A DNA stretch of 64,000 nucleotides from Lotus japonicus (Eukaryota; Streptophyta; Magnoliopsida; Fabales; Fabaceae), in the NCBI RefSeq assembly GCF_012489685.1, contig NC_080044.1, positions 73,828,732-73,892,731 on the forward strand, in the 5' to 3' direction. Numbering within the stretch: position 1 is the stretch's first letter; every line of letters begins with the position of its first letter. Both the position numbers and the translations under genes were made by a program. This document shows, one piece after another, positions 35,356 to 46,639 of this stretch. Under the pieces are notes generated by a model that searched no databases, was not told the origin of the DNA, and was given only the letters and a program-made list of their open reading frames with translations.

Positions 35356-35980
35356 GTGTTTTGGGATTGGTAAGACCGATCACTCCCACCACCCGACTAC
35401 TTCAGACAATCGATTAGGACCCGAGGTGATTCATAGTAACTAAGATTGAGTGCGTCGAGCACGATTATCGTTAGCTGAAGGAAAGATCCGAATCACCTCA
35501 CCCATCCCATTTTTTACCCTAGCTAAGCTTTATACCACAGGGGGCTACAAGCGAGGTTTGAGGTCTAGTCCCTACTTACTAGGAATCCTTCGCCGTCAAA
35601 TCTCTGAAGAACTGCTAGATCCCAAAGAGTAGATCTAGTGGCAGAGAGACGTCCAGAACCTAAGCACTTATGACTTCCCATGGGGGGCTATCATAACCCC
35701 TCAGGTGTATATATAAATATTAAGGGTCCCTCCCTATGAGTCTCATTCAGGTATTCAACATTGTAACACTTAAAGTTTTTTCCACTATCTTCTCTGAACT
35801 AACTTAGGCATCGAATTTCCTTCGCAAGGACCTCTCTTAGGCTCAACTACGACGTTCAGACTCAACCCTCCATCCTACCCAACTCTAGGTGCTACGCCCC
35901 CTTCTGTTTTCAGCTCAACGTTTCACCGCTCCCTTCTCCTTTCACCCCTCCTCGAGTGTTCTTGGTCGTTTTCCTGATCA
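35356..35980 (+). mobile_element. Solo LTR, Ty3/gypsy Tat-like
   Basis: Starts TGTTTTGGGATTGG and ends TTGGTCGTTTTCCTGATCA, giving TG...CA ends. Its start (TGTTTTGGGA) and end (CTTGGTCGGTTTTTC-like then AATCA/GATCA) match the TSD-proven solo LTR at 44111-44538. A TATA-like box (GTATATATAAATA) is near 35708. The flanking 5-mers (CTTAG and CTCTA) do not match, so it may be a recombinant between copies or may have lost its TSD. Confidence 0.55.
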
Positions 35981-36512
35981 CTCTATATCATTACAAATGA
36001 GAACAGTTACTTTTCCATAATGATTAATGGTTTTCAGTCATATTTTATTCCATCACATTCCACCTAAATTTGGGAAAAAAACGAGAGAAAAAAAATGATA
36101 TATACTAGCTATTAGTGTTATGTAATTCCATTCTATCACACTTCATTCCACTAATAGTCTTAAATGAAAGCATACAAAAATTCTTAAAATGAGTTTATAA
36201 AAGTTGGAGGCTAAAAAAGTGTGTGTGAACGGAGTTAGCCTTCTGAGAGCGATAACTAATATTTAAACTACGAGTATGTTTGACATTAATTTCAAAACTT
36301 ATACCAGCAATCAACGAAACACAGTCAAATGCGTGGAGCCCACATGTCCAGCAACGTGATTACATCACCAGAACGGACCTATCTACGTCACGTTATGGAA
36401 TGTTAACCTTTGCAATAATATATTCCGTTCAGTTTTACCATCCATTATAAAAGGATGTTTGTTTCAATATAAAGGCAAGCGTTTTCACGTTTGAGCTAGA
36501 AGTTACTTGATT

Positions 36513-36541
36513 GGGCTTAGGCCCTCCTTGTATAAAAAAGA
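36513..36541 (+). mobile_element. 29-nt retroposon remnant with 15-bp TSD
   Basis: A 15-bp direct repeat AGAAGTTACTTGATT (36498-36512 and 36542-36556) flanks just 29 nt that end TTGTATAAAAAAGA. A poly(A)-like tail and a TSD of 15 bp are what target-primed reverse transcription leaves. The insert is the extreme 3' end of a SINE or LINE. Confidence 0.65.
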
Positions 36542-38966
36542 AGAAGTTACTTGATTAAGGAGAACGTGTGAAATAGTGAATTCACGTTCAAAATTAAATA
36601 GTGAATTCTATAACGTATGATGGGGCAAATGAAAATGATTTTCATTGATGCTTGTAAGGCCCGAGTTTTTAAGTTTATGCTAAGTGAATAAACTTCTTAT
36701 TCACGATTAGGGTTGATGTAATGTGAAGGGAAACCTGAACGAAAGTTTATTAAATGAAATATATTTATGAAGGAGAAAGTTCAGGAAAAGTTCAAGGATT
36801 GCATTATGATCGATAAAAGTTATAGCACGAACGTTTTACGCTTAAACCTAGGTCAGAAACCCTAGTATATAGCTAATTTTCACTTTTAGGCACGATGGAA
36901 GTTAATTCCAAAAATCTTCAGAGAAATGTTAGAATTTCTCTTTTTCCATATATCAAAATCGTTTCGAGGCGAAACTCTAGGATCTACGAACGTCCGATTC
37001 CAATCATCGGAAGTTTGCCGAAACCGAATCCCTGGTATTTCAAAACCCTAGAATTTCTCGACAATGAAGACTTTATCTATTCAGAGCTTCAAATGAATAT
37101 TCTACACGCGTACGCCCATTTCTCTTGATGATTTCAATCTTTCTTCCGAAGGAAGTTTTCTATTCCGACATTCGATGCAAAAAGCAACTTATCGGGTAAA
37201 ATAGTTTTATACCGACTATGCATTAGTTGCCAAAAATACAAGGAGACCTCTTTATAGTTTTGGAATTCTTTCGCCAAAACATATCTATTAATTCCCGGAG
37301 AATGACGCCGGAAATATCAGATTCGCGAAACTTTCATTTTACCGCGTTTTGCCAACCTCTATATATAGCCAAGAAATGAGAAAAAACAAATATCTTACCC
37401 ATTTCATCCAAGGAGGCCGCGAGTTTGAGAGGAGAGGAGGAGAAGAAGATTTTGTTCAATCCTTGCTTGATCGTCGATCAATCAGTTGCTGCTTCAAGGT
37501 TTCGAGGTATAGTCGCTAATCCTTACCTCCGATCGCTTTTTCCATAGCTTTTCTGTAGAGTTTTCTGAGCGGATAGTTTTTGGGTTTTTGCAAAACTATC
37601 CTGAATCTTTCATTTCTGATTCTAAACCTCTTCTATATGTGCCCAAGATCACTTCTGCCGGATTAGATTTTCCGTTATGTCGCCGGAATTCCGCCGGAAT
37701 CAATTTGAACCTAAAATACCCATTTTTGGAGTTTTTGGTGTAAAGCTTCAACCTTTAGGCTAAAAACTATCGCCTTAGCTTAGTGTTAGTAGGATTAGTT
37801 GTCATAATCGTCGTTAGTAACGTCCCTGCAAAATTTGGTTTTTGGGATTTCAGTTTTGAAATTTCTAAGTTAAAAATCATGACCAAAATACCCCTGCGAC
37901 AGTTTTTGATCCGATAATTTTTCCGAGTTCAGAATACCCTTAGTTACGGCTAATGATAGCATAGGAACCAAGTTTGATCGAAGAAAAATCGAACCCCACA
38001 ATTAACCAAAGTGGCCGAGCCCTATAGGGGGGAGGAGGAAAATTTCATTTTCCGAAAACTTGTCCTTTCGCGCTAGATTATTGTACCTCGGAGTATGTAT
38101 TGCTTCGTGTAACCTTAGTAAGTATTGATAGTTTAGTTTCCGATAGATTCTGATAGTATTTCTGTGGTTTTGCTCTAAAGGTGATTTTGAGGAATTCCCT
38201 GAGGAACAAGGCTTTGTTGGTGAGGAAGCGTTAGACGATCATTCTGGAGAACCTTCAGGTGAGGGCTTCTCACTGAATCTCTAGTTAATGCTTAGGGTCG
38301 ATGTTTCGACATTGTTTACTGTTTATGCACTGGAATTGTGTGTGATTGGAAAATGTTTTCTGAGGCTTCGGCTGACAATGTAGATGATTCATCTACTGAA
38401 TGTTTTTGAGATTGTCTTACATGCTATGTGCTATGTGGGTAATCTAGGATGTGTGGTGCATGCTTGATATGCTAAGTGCTAAGTGTTTATGATGCGATTT
38501 ATTGATATATGACATGTTGTTGATTGTGATGATTTAAATATGCTCTGTACTGGAATCTGAGATTCTGAATGGTGAGAATAGCGGGCAGGTCATGCCGATT
38601 TTATTTTGAGAGTTTTGAGAAAGTTTGATAGGACGAACGAGGTTCGGGCCTTAATTTTGTTTAGTGGATCGAGACATCCTCTGGAAGCGACTTGGGATTG
38701 GGAGATCCTGCAAATGTATAAGACTTGCGATAAGACAAAATGGAATCTATTTTATAAAGAAAATTCATAAGACCTTAAATAACCTCAAAATCTTTAAGTA
38801 ATGATAACAACCTCGAAGGAAGGCATTGGAAGTCAAATCATAGTTTTGGAAAAGCGAGGAGTGTCGTCGGATCCAAGTGTTGAGGAGTTTGGTAAGTTCT
38901 GAGTATGTTGGTACTCCTTCGCTCGTTGAGCAGTTTGTTAGCCATCCAAGGGATGAGCCGAGAAGC

Positions 38967-39104
38967 TTCACTGAGGTGTGAGACCTTGTGAATGCGGGAT
39001 ACTCCACTGAGGCGTGAGACCTTGTGGAAAGCATGGAACTCCACTGAGGCGTGAGACCTTGTGAGAGCATGAAACTTCACTGAAGCGTGAGACTTCGTGA
39101 GAGT
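38967..39104. repeat. Minisatellite inside the long LTR, about four units
   Basis: About four units of 33-38 bp, each containing CACTGAGGCGTGAGACCTTG or a one- or two-base variant. It gives rise to spurious minus-strand frames at 38765-39140. Confidence 0.85.
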
Positions 39105-39589
39105 ATTGATGACCCGAAGAGTCATCGTGAGTGGTTGCACTCATTTTATGATTATTGTATTTTGTCGCAGAATCGACTTTACCTTAGGGTAAGCTTTTAG
39201 AGACATTAATTTAGCTAGAACACGTGGCGACGTGTCGAGTGAGGTCGGAGACGTTGTTTGGCTAATCACTGCATTGCATGCACTCATTAAGTGGTTTAAA
39301 CACGGCAAGATACCGGACCACGGCGGATTCCAAAATTGGTTATAAGACCAGGATTTCCGCGTAAGAGCGCTGCTAGGTGACTCTTAGTAGCAGACCGAAA
39401 TGGCAGACCTTCGGGTTTTATGCTGATCTGGCTACATGATGATGTTGGAGTAAGAGGCATCACGGGCCGAAATGGTCCCACCGTGGCTGGTGTTAGGGCT
39501 GATCCGATGATGTCCATCCGTTCCGGAATGCATATTGGTTGACTGGGTTAACCTGCATTGCATATCATGCAACATACATACTAATTTAG

Positions 39590-40294
39590 TTGTCGAGTGT
39601 GATTGTTATTTGTAAATCCTATTTGGAACATGTTAATTGTTATTATTGCTGTTATGTACATTATGGAATATGCAACCCTAGGAATGACATCTCTAGTTAT
39701 AAGCCTAAGTGGCTATTTATTATTTGTACCTATTGGGTTTATTATCTACATAGTTCTTTAGAGTTGACCCTCGCGTCTTCTGTGTGTGTTTTGGCGGACA
39801 ACGCCTTTTGTCAGATGAATATTGCGGATTGGTTCACCATGGTCCACCCTTCGGGGGGGATTAGGTATGAGATGATCGATCAGGACGACCCCGGGTCGTG
39901 GGTGGTTGACCCCGCGAGCCATCGAGCGACGTATTCGGGGCGCATCATGGAGGACCACGTGGACAGTGGAGCACTCTTGAGGTCAGGAGTGTTGAGGCGA
40001 TGCTCTATCAGCTTCAACTTGCCACCGGGCGTTCACTGTGGACCAGGACTTGGAGGACCACCACCACCACCATTGTCTTCAGACGAGGAGGATCCCTCAG
40101 AGGAGATTCCAGTGGGAGTGCCTTCGGCAGGGTCTAGTGCACCCACCGTTGCGATCATCGATGATCAGGGTTCGGGCCCTAAGCCCGTGAGTCCAGCATC
40201 GGAGCGTACTGCGGTTGCGAGGGGAGGACGGATAGGGTTAGTAGACTTGGTCGTTCTGGATTCTGATTCAGACGATGATCATGCTAGCACATAG
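39590..40294 (+). CDS. Uncharacterised ORF inside the long LTR
   Basis: A 235-codon open frame; the internal Met76 (39815) is the more likely start of the conserved-looking part. Residues 76-234 have normal protein composition, with blocks such as HPSGGIRYEMIDQDDPGSWV and LLRSGVLRRCSISFNLPPGV, a GPGLGGPPPPP proline run and an acidic C-terminus (VLDSDSDDD). Residues 1-75 are Cys/Tyr-rich and may be untranslated DNA. Just before 39815 the sequence reads CCTTTTGTCAG, a plausible splice acceptor. An exon-like block with donor TCAG/GTGAGG lies at about 38181-38258, but joining these two sites directly does not keep the frame. No known domain is recognised. It is probably element-encoded. Confidence 0.4.
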   Translation: MSSVIVICKSYLEHVNCYYCCYVHYGICNPRNDISSYKPKWLFIICTYWVYYLHSSLELTLASSVCVLADNAFCQMNIADWFTMVHPSGGIRYEMIDQDDPGSWVVDPASHRATYSGRIMEDHVDSGALLRSGVLRRCSISFNLPPGVHCGPGLGGPPPPPLSSDEEDPSEEIPVGVPSAGSSAPTVAIIDDQGSGPKPVSPASERTAVARGGRIGLVDLVVLDSDSDDDHAST

Positions 40295-40789
40295 TTTTGA
40301 GTGTTGGTATGAGCTCCTCGAGTTAGGATTAGTGTAGGAGTAGAGTTTTAGCTCTGACAGTCTTGCTTCATTTGTTACTTAGGGGACAGGGTAGATCCGC
40401 CTATAGCTTTTTGTGTGGTTTCCTTACGGGAATCACAGAGAGTTGGTTGGACTTAGGAGGTCTTATTTTCAGGCCATTGGGTCAGCTGATTCTCAGTTTT
40501 GAGGGATGGTGTTGCGGGCACTTCACCCTTTTCATTTGGTTTGTATATATTGCCTACGGGCGTTGCACTTTTCTTTCCGTCACTGGAGGTTACTCGTGAC
40601 GAGGTTGTTACTTACAGCGGGGGCTGTTTATATATTGTATATTAGTTCTATTGCTTTTCGCTTTTGGGTTTTATTTAATTCAGTCTTGTCTTAGTTATTA
40701 TCGAAAAAAAAAAAAATTTCACGTTTTTCCGCATTAAGTTTATTTTGGTTACTAAAGTGACGCCACCGAAATCGGGGTGTTACAATGCT

Positions 40790-41528
40790 AAAGTTTATAC
40801 ACAAGCTAGATCATAAATTATGTTATAACTACACAAACTTATCTTTTATCCAGGAAAACTGGCCCGAACCAAACCTCAACAAACCATCAATTATACTTTA
40901 AGACTTAGTACTCGTGGGTTTCTTTCCCCTCTTCCGCGAGCCGAAGAGTAAGGAATTATAAAAGTTAGGGACTCATCGTCTTCATTGAGATATGATACTT
41001 CCAACAGTCTCCTATGTGAGCAATTGTAGGAACGTGACTAATAATGTGGCTATGGCGGGAACCTCTTGACTTCTCCTTTGATTCTGAGACATAGCCATTG
41101 CGCTACCTCTTGGATACACCTTTGAAATGTTCATTGTCCGAGTGGAAAGGCTAGGATTGCGCCTAGGTGGCGAGAAAAGATTGTGCCTAGGAAACGAATA
41201 GAGGTTGCCCTTTTACTGCAACAAGACACTCTTATGCTTAAGTCAGCAAAGCTCATGGAGAAATAATATAATGATTAAGTCACAAAGTAGGTTATACATA
41301 GAGTGTGGTATTTATATATTTAAGGTATATCAAATCTGAAAGTAATCATCCACGATATGATAGAGATATTTTTTGGAAAAGGCAAAACATGTCAAAATAT
41401 AAAAGATAGTATCAAGTAATATTGAATATCACATTGATTTAAGAGTTATTATTCTCATATATGCGCAGGACATGACGTTATTGATATTAGATCAAAGTAC
41501 ATGGCATATTATTTTATTCTGTAACCCT
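40790..41528. other. Intergenic DNA
   Basis: No supportable feature between the 4.1-kb LTR and the LINE insertion. Confidence 0.4.
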
Positions 41529-41545
41529 ATCAAAACCAATTGCAC

Positions 41546-41839
41546 TCAATTACCCTGTCTTCAACTAGTGGGTGGATTTTGTAATTCCCTTTGGTGGTCT
41601 CGATTTGGCTTTCTAAAATATGTACTCTTTTTCCTTCTCCAGGTTTTTCCCAAGAGAATTTTTCTGGTAAGGTTTTAATGAGGCATATTTTATTAAGTTG
41701 TGCCTCCATTGGGCGGGGGGTCTTTAAGTTCTGAGATATTTCTTCTCCATTACTTCTTCTTTTTCACTCTTCCTCTTTGTATTGGGTTGAAGTACCCCTT
41801 GTACTTCATTTAATATATTTTCTTTGCTTATAAAAAAAA
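41546..41839 (+). mobile_element. 5'-truncated LINE with 17-bp TSD
   Basis: A perfect 17-bp direct repeat ATCAAAACCAATTGCAC (41529-41545 and 41840-41856) flanks a 294-bp insert ending in TTGCTTATAAAAAAAA. The body holds the 3' untranslated part of a LINE, including GGTTTTAATGAGGCATA and TATTGGGTTGAAGTACCCCT. A similar tail occurs at 48050-48120. Confidence 0.85.
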
Positions 41840-41856
41840 ATCAAAACCAATTGCAC

Positions 41857-42773
41857 AACTAGCTAGTTGACAGCCAAAATCAATGGTAGATCAATGTATT
41901 GAACGCCTTTTATGGTAATATGCAAGTTAAGTGATGTGTTCTCTTTGATGTGAGTCAAATGCCACCATTAAATACTCATGAATGAAAGGCTTCCACAAGC
42001 ATAGGAGTCAACTTGAGGCCATTGTAAAAACATAACTCGCCAACTTGTGCTGTCACCACCAGATCGGTTCCCCACCTAGCTTGCTTGCCTGCTCGTAGTT
42101 ATACGCAGATCGCACAATCAACCTCTAGCCAAAGCAAGCATGGGGCCTCCACCATCAGTTCCATCGTCGGAATTTTCTTGTTTTACATTGAAGACCACAC
42201 CAAAATGCTCCACTTTTCATCCCAAGTGTCTCAACCTTCATTGTGCCACTCGATTTTTCTTTTGGATGGTATTGCTCTGAAGAGTGTTCTTTACATCTGA
42301 GTTTTGACTTTTTATTTTATTTTAATGTCCGTGTGTTATTTTTTCTCATTTTCGAACTTTCTATTAATAAATTTGCAAGAAAATATAGATATTTTTATCA
42401 ATAATGATATTTTTACATACTGTTATCCAACAATCTTATCAATATGATAATGTACACAATTTGTGGGCATTTTAAAAAGGAAGAAAAAAATGCGAGCACA
42501 CAAGATGAGAGCAGGAAAATCTTCACAACTTTGTGGCGGTTCTATAATATCAATATAACATTTTTCTTCTTTTTATGAACCCACTTTGCAGTTTATATTA
42601 ATTTTCTAAACTTCACAAATGATTAATATCAGAATGTAGAACGTGAAAAAAAAATATCAGAATGAAAAACTGGTATCTCTATATATGGAGATTATTTTAT
42701 CAATTTTTATGACTTTGTAGTCTCGAGATTGGCTACGTGCTGGTCGAGTAGAATATTTTGACTCAGGTCAAAT
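41857..42773. other. Intergenic DNA
   Basis: No supportable gene; the open frame at 42085-42300 has no recognisable domain. Confidence 0.4.
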
Positions 42774-42972
42774 CAGTGGCGGAACTAGAAATTTTAGGAA
42801 GCCTAGGCAAATTTTATGATTAAGTCCCTAAACTTTGCATTTTCTTATAAATTTGCCTTTTCTCTAATTTTTTTTTGGGCCAAAAAACCTACCTAGTCCA
42901 AAGAAATTTGTATTTTTTTTACTTTGAGCCAGGGCATTGGACCTACCAAGCCCTGTGGTAGGTCCGCCACTG
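42774..42972. mobile_element. hAT-like MITE with 8-bp TSD
   Basis: Ends CAGTGGCGGA and TCCGCCACTG are perfect inverted repeats. The flanks GGTCAAAT (42766-42773) and CGTCAAAT (42973-42980) match at 7 of 8 positions. 199 bp, non-coding. Confidence 0.8.
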
Positions 42973-42980
42973 CGTCAAAT

Positions 42981-44036
42981 GCTTTTCCACCATTATTTCT
43001 ACTCAGGCCATACATCCATTTATATTTAATTGCATGTTTTTCTTTTAAACAAATTAATGTATGTTTTAAATTACATTTCTTCTAGTGGAATTTTTTGTCA
43101 CCTCATCACCTAAATTACATAATTTTTACCCAAGATTTTCTGCAAATCTCATTTGCCAACTTTTATAGTTATAGAAGAACAAAGTCTCTAATATATACAT
43201 TTGTCTGCTTTCTTGAATTAGGTAACACTTATTTGTCAAGATTCCCCTGCCTACAAATTCTGCACAATCATCACCGCACAAAAAAAATTAGTTCGTGTTT
43301 TAAGACAAACAAAATATTTGAAGAACAAGGGGAAAACGATTTTCAAAATGTGACTCATCTGGCAATAATTAGAGAGAGCATGCTTCTGTAGCATGAAGCA
43401 AAATGGTGGCAATGTCTTAATTTTTATGTGTCTTTTTCATTATAATTAAAATGAATTAATACTTGATTTTACCGCAGAATCAATATCCACCATAACTTTG
43501 CAAAAGGGTTATTAAGACCCACTGAAAGGTGCATGTGCAGTGAGAGAAGACAATAGGGGACAAAAAGTCCCACTTGCCTTTATCGTAGGTTTGTTGTCCA
43601 AAATAGTCGACTTTCTTCTTCTGCCGCCTAAAAGACCAATTCAGTCATCAATGGACCCCTAAAAAGTGATTTTTTTCACTCAGTGTTGTTCTTGTGCTTT
43701 TCCTTCAAGTTAGAGAAAACAAGATTCGAGTTTGATTGGTACTAGTTAACTGTGTTTCTTTTGACCCACCACATCTAATTTCCACATCCACATTCATTTT
43801 CTGCAAATAATCTAATTGCATTTATGGTAAAGTGTAGTACATGTTTAAAACACAATAGAAGAAAAATTGATTATGAGAGAAGTTATTTCTAATAGCTTTT
43901 TGGGAGTAGAATTGATTCTAAAATATATGAACGAAAATCTCAACATGCTTAATTTGTTCCATACATGCGGATAGACATCAAGCTAGCCCAACCCAAAGTG
44001 TGATTTTCCACGTAGTGTGGTATTTCCAAACACGCC
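42981..44036. other. Intergenic DNA
   Basis: No gene or bounded element supported; the open frame at 43095-43391 shows no domain. Confidence 0.4.
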
Positions 44037-45215
44037 ACAAGGACGGATGTACTTGGGAAGGGAGTGGGGCATTTCCCCCCACCACATTTACAATTTTTGT
44101 TCATTCTATATGTTTTGGGAGACGCTCCAACTGATCACCTCCCGGATCAATCACACTGTCTCCTCAACCGGCCAAGACTAAGGACGATCAACCCCGACCG
44201 ACCAACTAAGTAATTACGAACCAGTGGCCGAGGCAAAGGCACGGAGCTTGAGGATGTACTAGGCACTCATGATCGCCTCGAACCACGCAATCCTACTCTC
44301 TATAAAAGCCAAGTCATGAAGAACTTAAGGTACACATGATTCTATCCCCATTTCTCAACCTCAAAAAATCAACTTTCTAACTTGAGCGTCGGAGTGTCAT
44401 CGCATGGACCCCTTCCGGGCACGACCAGCAATGGAGTTCCGTCAAGACCATCATCCCGCCACCCTTCCTCACCAGAGTTTCACGATTCCCCTCTCTCTCT
44501 ACCCCTCCAGGTAATCTTGGTCGGTTTTTCCCCAATCACTATAATATAAAACTAAAATATGAATATGTAAATGCCCCCACGAAATAATAAATGCCCCCTT
44601 GGCTTTACAATTTTACTTACTACTACTCAACTTTGTTAACTTTTGTTATGGTTTCTTGATCCACATTTTGTTTACTTATACCTTATAGCAACATAAACAT
44701 CCATAAAAACTCATTGCATTAACTCACTACTTGTCTTCAAACGTTACAATGCTTAATCCATTTTTTTTCTTCTATAAACTTGGGACACTGTAATGTGAGA
44801 AGTTCTAAAACTCATTTTTAATTCTTCAATAGGCTCCAAACTAAACCACAACAATTAAAAGAACTTTCTATGCTACTAATATAATCAAGAATCAGATGTG
44901 AAATCATAACAGAGATGAATGATTGAATAATTGTTAAGTTACTTATAGAGGGAAATATTTAAAGTGCTTTTGTTTTAATTTTTTTCCTTTTAATAATTGT
45001 GATAATGTCTTCTTTTTTGCCATAAGAGTCTCTAAAAAATTAATTTTTTTACAATCTTAAACAAATGCAAAAAATTGTGCAATATTTCAAAAATATAAAA
45101 ATTTATAGAAAACAATTATCATATGTATTCAAACTTTTAATAGTAATATATTGTATTTTAAATGTTATAAATTTTTATGTAAATATTGCCCCCACAACAC
45201 AAAGTTTATGGATCC
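44037..45215. mobile_element. hAT-like relic interrupted by a solo LTR
   Basis: The left segment starts near CAAGGACGGATGTACTTGGG and the right segment ends near GGATCCGTCACTG; these are approximate inverted termini of the CAGTGACGGATC kind seen elsewhere in the window. GTGGGGCATTTCCCCCCAC at the left and TGCCCCCAC motifs at the right support one element. The solo LTR 44111-44538 sits inside. No TSD for the outer element could be confirmed. Confidence 0.45.
44111..44538 (+). mobile_element. Solo LTR, Ty3/gypsy Tat-like, TSD CTATA
   Basis: A perfect 5-bp TSD CTATA (44106-44110 and 44539-44543) flanks a 428-bp block starting TGTTTTGGGAGACG and ending TTTTTCCCCAATCA. It contains a TATA box (CTCTATAAAAGCC, about 44299-44311) and the GAGCGTCGGAGTGTC segment common downstream of the transcription start in Tat-type LTRs. 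Unequal recombination between two LTRs leaves exactly this structure. Confidence 0.85.
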
Positions 45216-45283
45216 GTCACTGGTTATAGGTGAAAATGGATGTAAATATACCAAATATTATCCTCCGCTTGCCGTAGTACTTA

Positions 45284-45687
45284 GAGCATCTCCAATGTTA
45301 GTTCTTTGTTCTTAGCATTATTCTTGTGTGCTCATACTGCCACATGTGCTTAAGCAATTCTTTGCAATTTTGTTCCAACTATGAGTTATTATTTCTTATT
45401 TCTTAGCACTATTTATCCGGTCTCACAATATCATTATATTAATATTTTTTATTTTCATATAATTTTCATTTAAATTTAAATGCTAATTCAATACTTAAAT
45501 TAAATGAATGAAAGAGAAAATTTATTTTTTTATGCTAAGAACTTAAATAGTAAAACTTCTTATATAAGAACCTAGTTCTTATTTTTAAGAACTAAGAACT
45601 TCACATCATTCCCTCCGGTGATTAATAACTCAGTTCTTAGTTCTTAATTTAAAAATAAAAACTAAGAACCTTACATTGGAGATGCTC
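45284..45687. mobile_element. MITE with GAGCATCTCCAATG termini, TSD TTA
   Basis: Perfect 14-bp inverted termini GAGCATCTCCAATG / CATTGGAGATGCTC flanked by TTA on both sides (45281-45283 and 45688-45690). The body repeats AGTTCTTA/TAAGAACT units that pair with each other. Confidence 0.85.
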
Positions 45688-45690
45688 TTA

Positions 45691-46600
45691 ACTTTTTAGG
45701 GAGTTATAACAAAAGTTCAAGTACTTTTTATCTCTCCCTCTCACTCAAACAAAAAGTTTGAGGTGAAATAAGTCAACTTCAACCATTATTGATTAATAAG
45801 TCTAATTTTGACTGCATTCATGAAAGATTAAAAGGTTATATGAACTTCTTTTTCCATGTTGAACTCTCACTTGATATGTTTCTAGACATGTGTCTCTGTC
45901 ATCTAGATTTTTAGTTTAGATTAGAAAAATTAATGAGTTTAAAAATTTAGCTATATATGTATAAGATTTTTAGTTAAGATCAGTTGACGTTAATGACCTG
46001 TCTTACATCAAATGGATAAGTTTGGTATTGTACATTGTACCTAGGCCTAATTCAACTTCAAAATTAAGACTATATATAATCCAATTAATAATTATCAAAT
46101 ATATAGTGGATCTAACTTACTAACTTGTTACTCTGTTTTCAGGTAGCTATTTTCAGTTTTATTTCAACTCAATTAGCTATAGTTAGGCCAGTTATACTAA
46201 TTACGACTCTGCTCATATATGTATATATAGGTTCACTTCTTACTTAAAATTGCTACCTACTCTTCCACTTGCAATTCTATTTTCTATATTATGCTATATT
46301 AATTAGAGCTTTCTTAACTAGGATAGAATTCTGCCGTGCCCAATTTGATTATCAAAATATTCCAAGACACCTACCACAGCTAATCTTCATCAATATGGAG
46401 TGGATGATGCTCAAGATCCCCTTCCCTTCTATAATTACCCGATTGAAAATCCTTCCATGGTTTTGGGTTCATAAGTTAAATATCCCTGATACAAAATTAC
46501 TAATCATATATAGCAAGTCAAGATTGATGAAAGCTTACTAGTAATAAATTATAATAAAATGCATTTATCAACTAGTTCATGCTGCCTTGATGAGGTTTTC
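45691..46600. other. Intergenic DNA
   Basis: AT-rich with no supportable gene; the frame at 46269-46541 lacks a recognisable domain. Confidence 0.4.
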
Positions 46601-46639
46601 CAAGGCGTTATTAGGAAAGAAGATCATGATCTCTTTAAC

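Larger units (their letters stand above)
36653..40784 (+). mobile_element. 4.1-kb apparent solo LTR of a Ty3/gypsy element, TSD ATGCT
   Basis: A perfect 5-bp TSD ATGCT flanks the block (36648-36652 and 40785-40789). It begins TGTAAGGCCCGAGTTTT and ends CGAAATCGGGGTGTTACA; its ends are TG...CA with an inverted match TGTAA/TTACA. No internal repeat of the first few hundred bases was seen, so it behaves as a single very long LTR, not two LTRs around an interior. Such long LTRs are known for Tekay/Del-type chromoviruses and some Tat elements; the lineage is inference. A minisatellite (38967-39104) and an open frame (to 40294) lie within. Alternatively it is a non-autonomous element of unknown type. 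Confidence 0.65.

Noticed and set aside
38967..39104. Repeat array considered as a CRISPR-like structure
   Set aside because: Units are contiguous and diverged with no unique spacers, inside a plant retrotransposon LTR.
38765..39140. Minus-strand ORFs with repeated Ser-His-Ala-Ser-Val
   Set aside because: Derived from the minisatellite in the long LTR.
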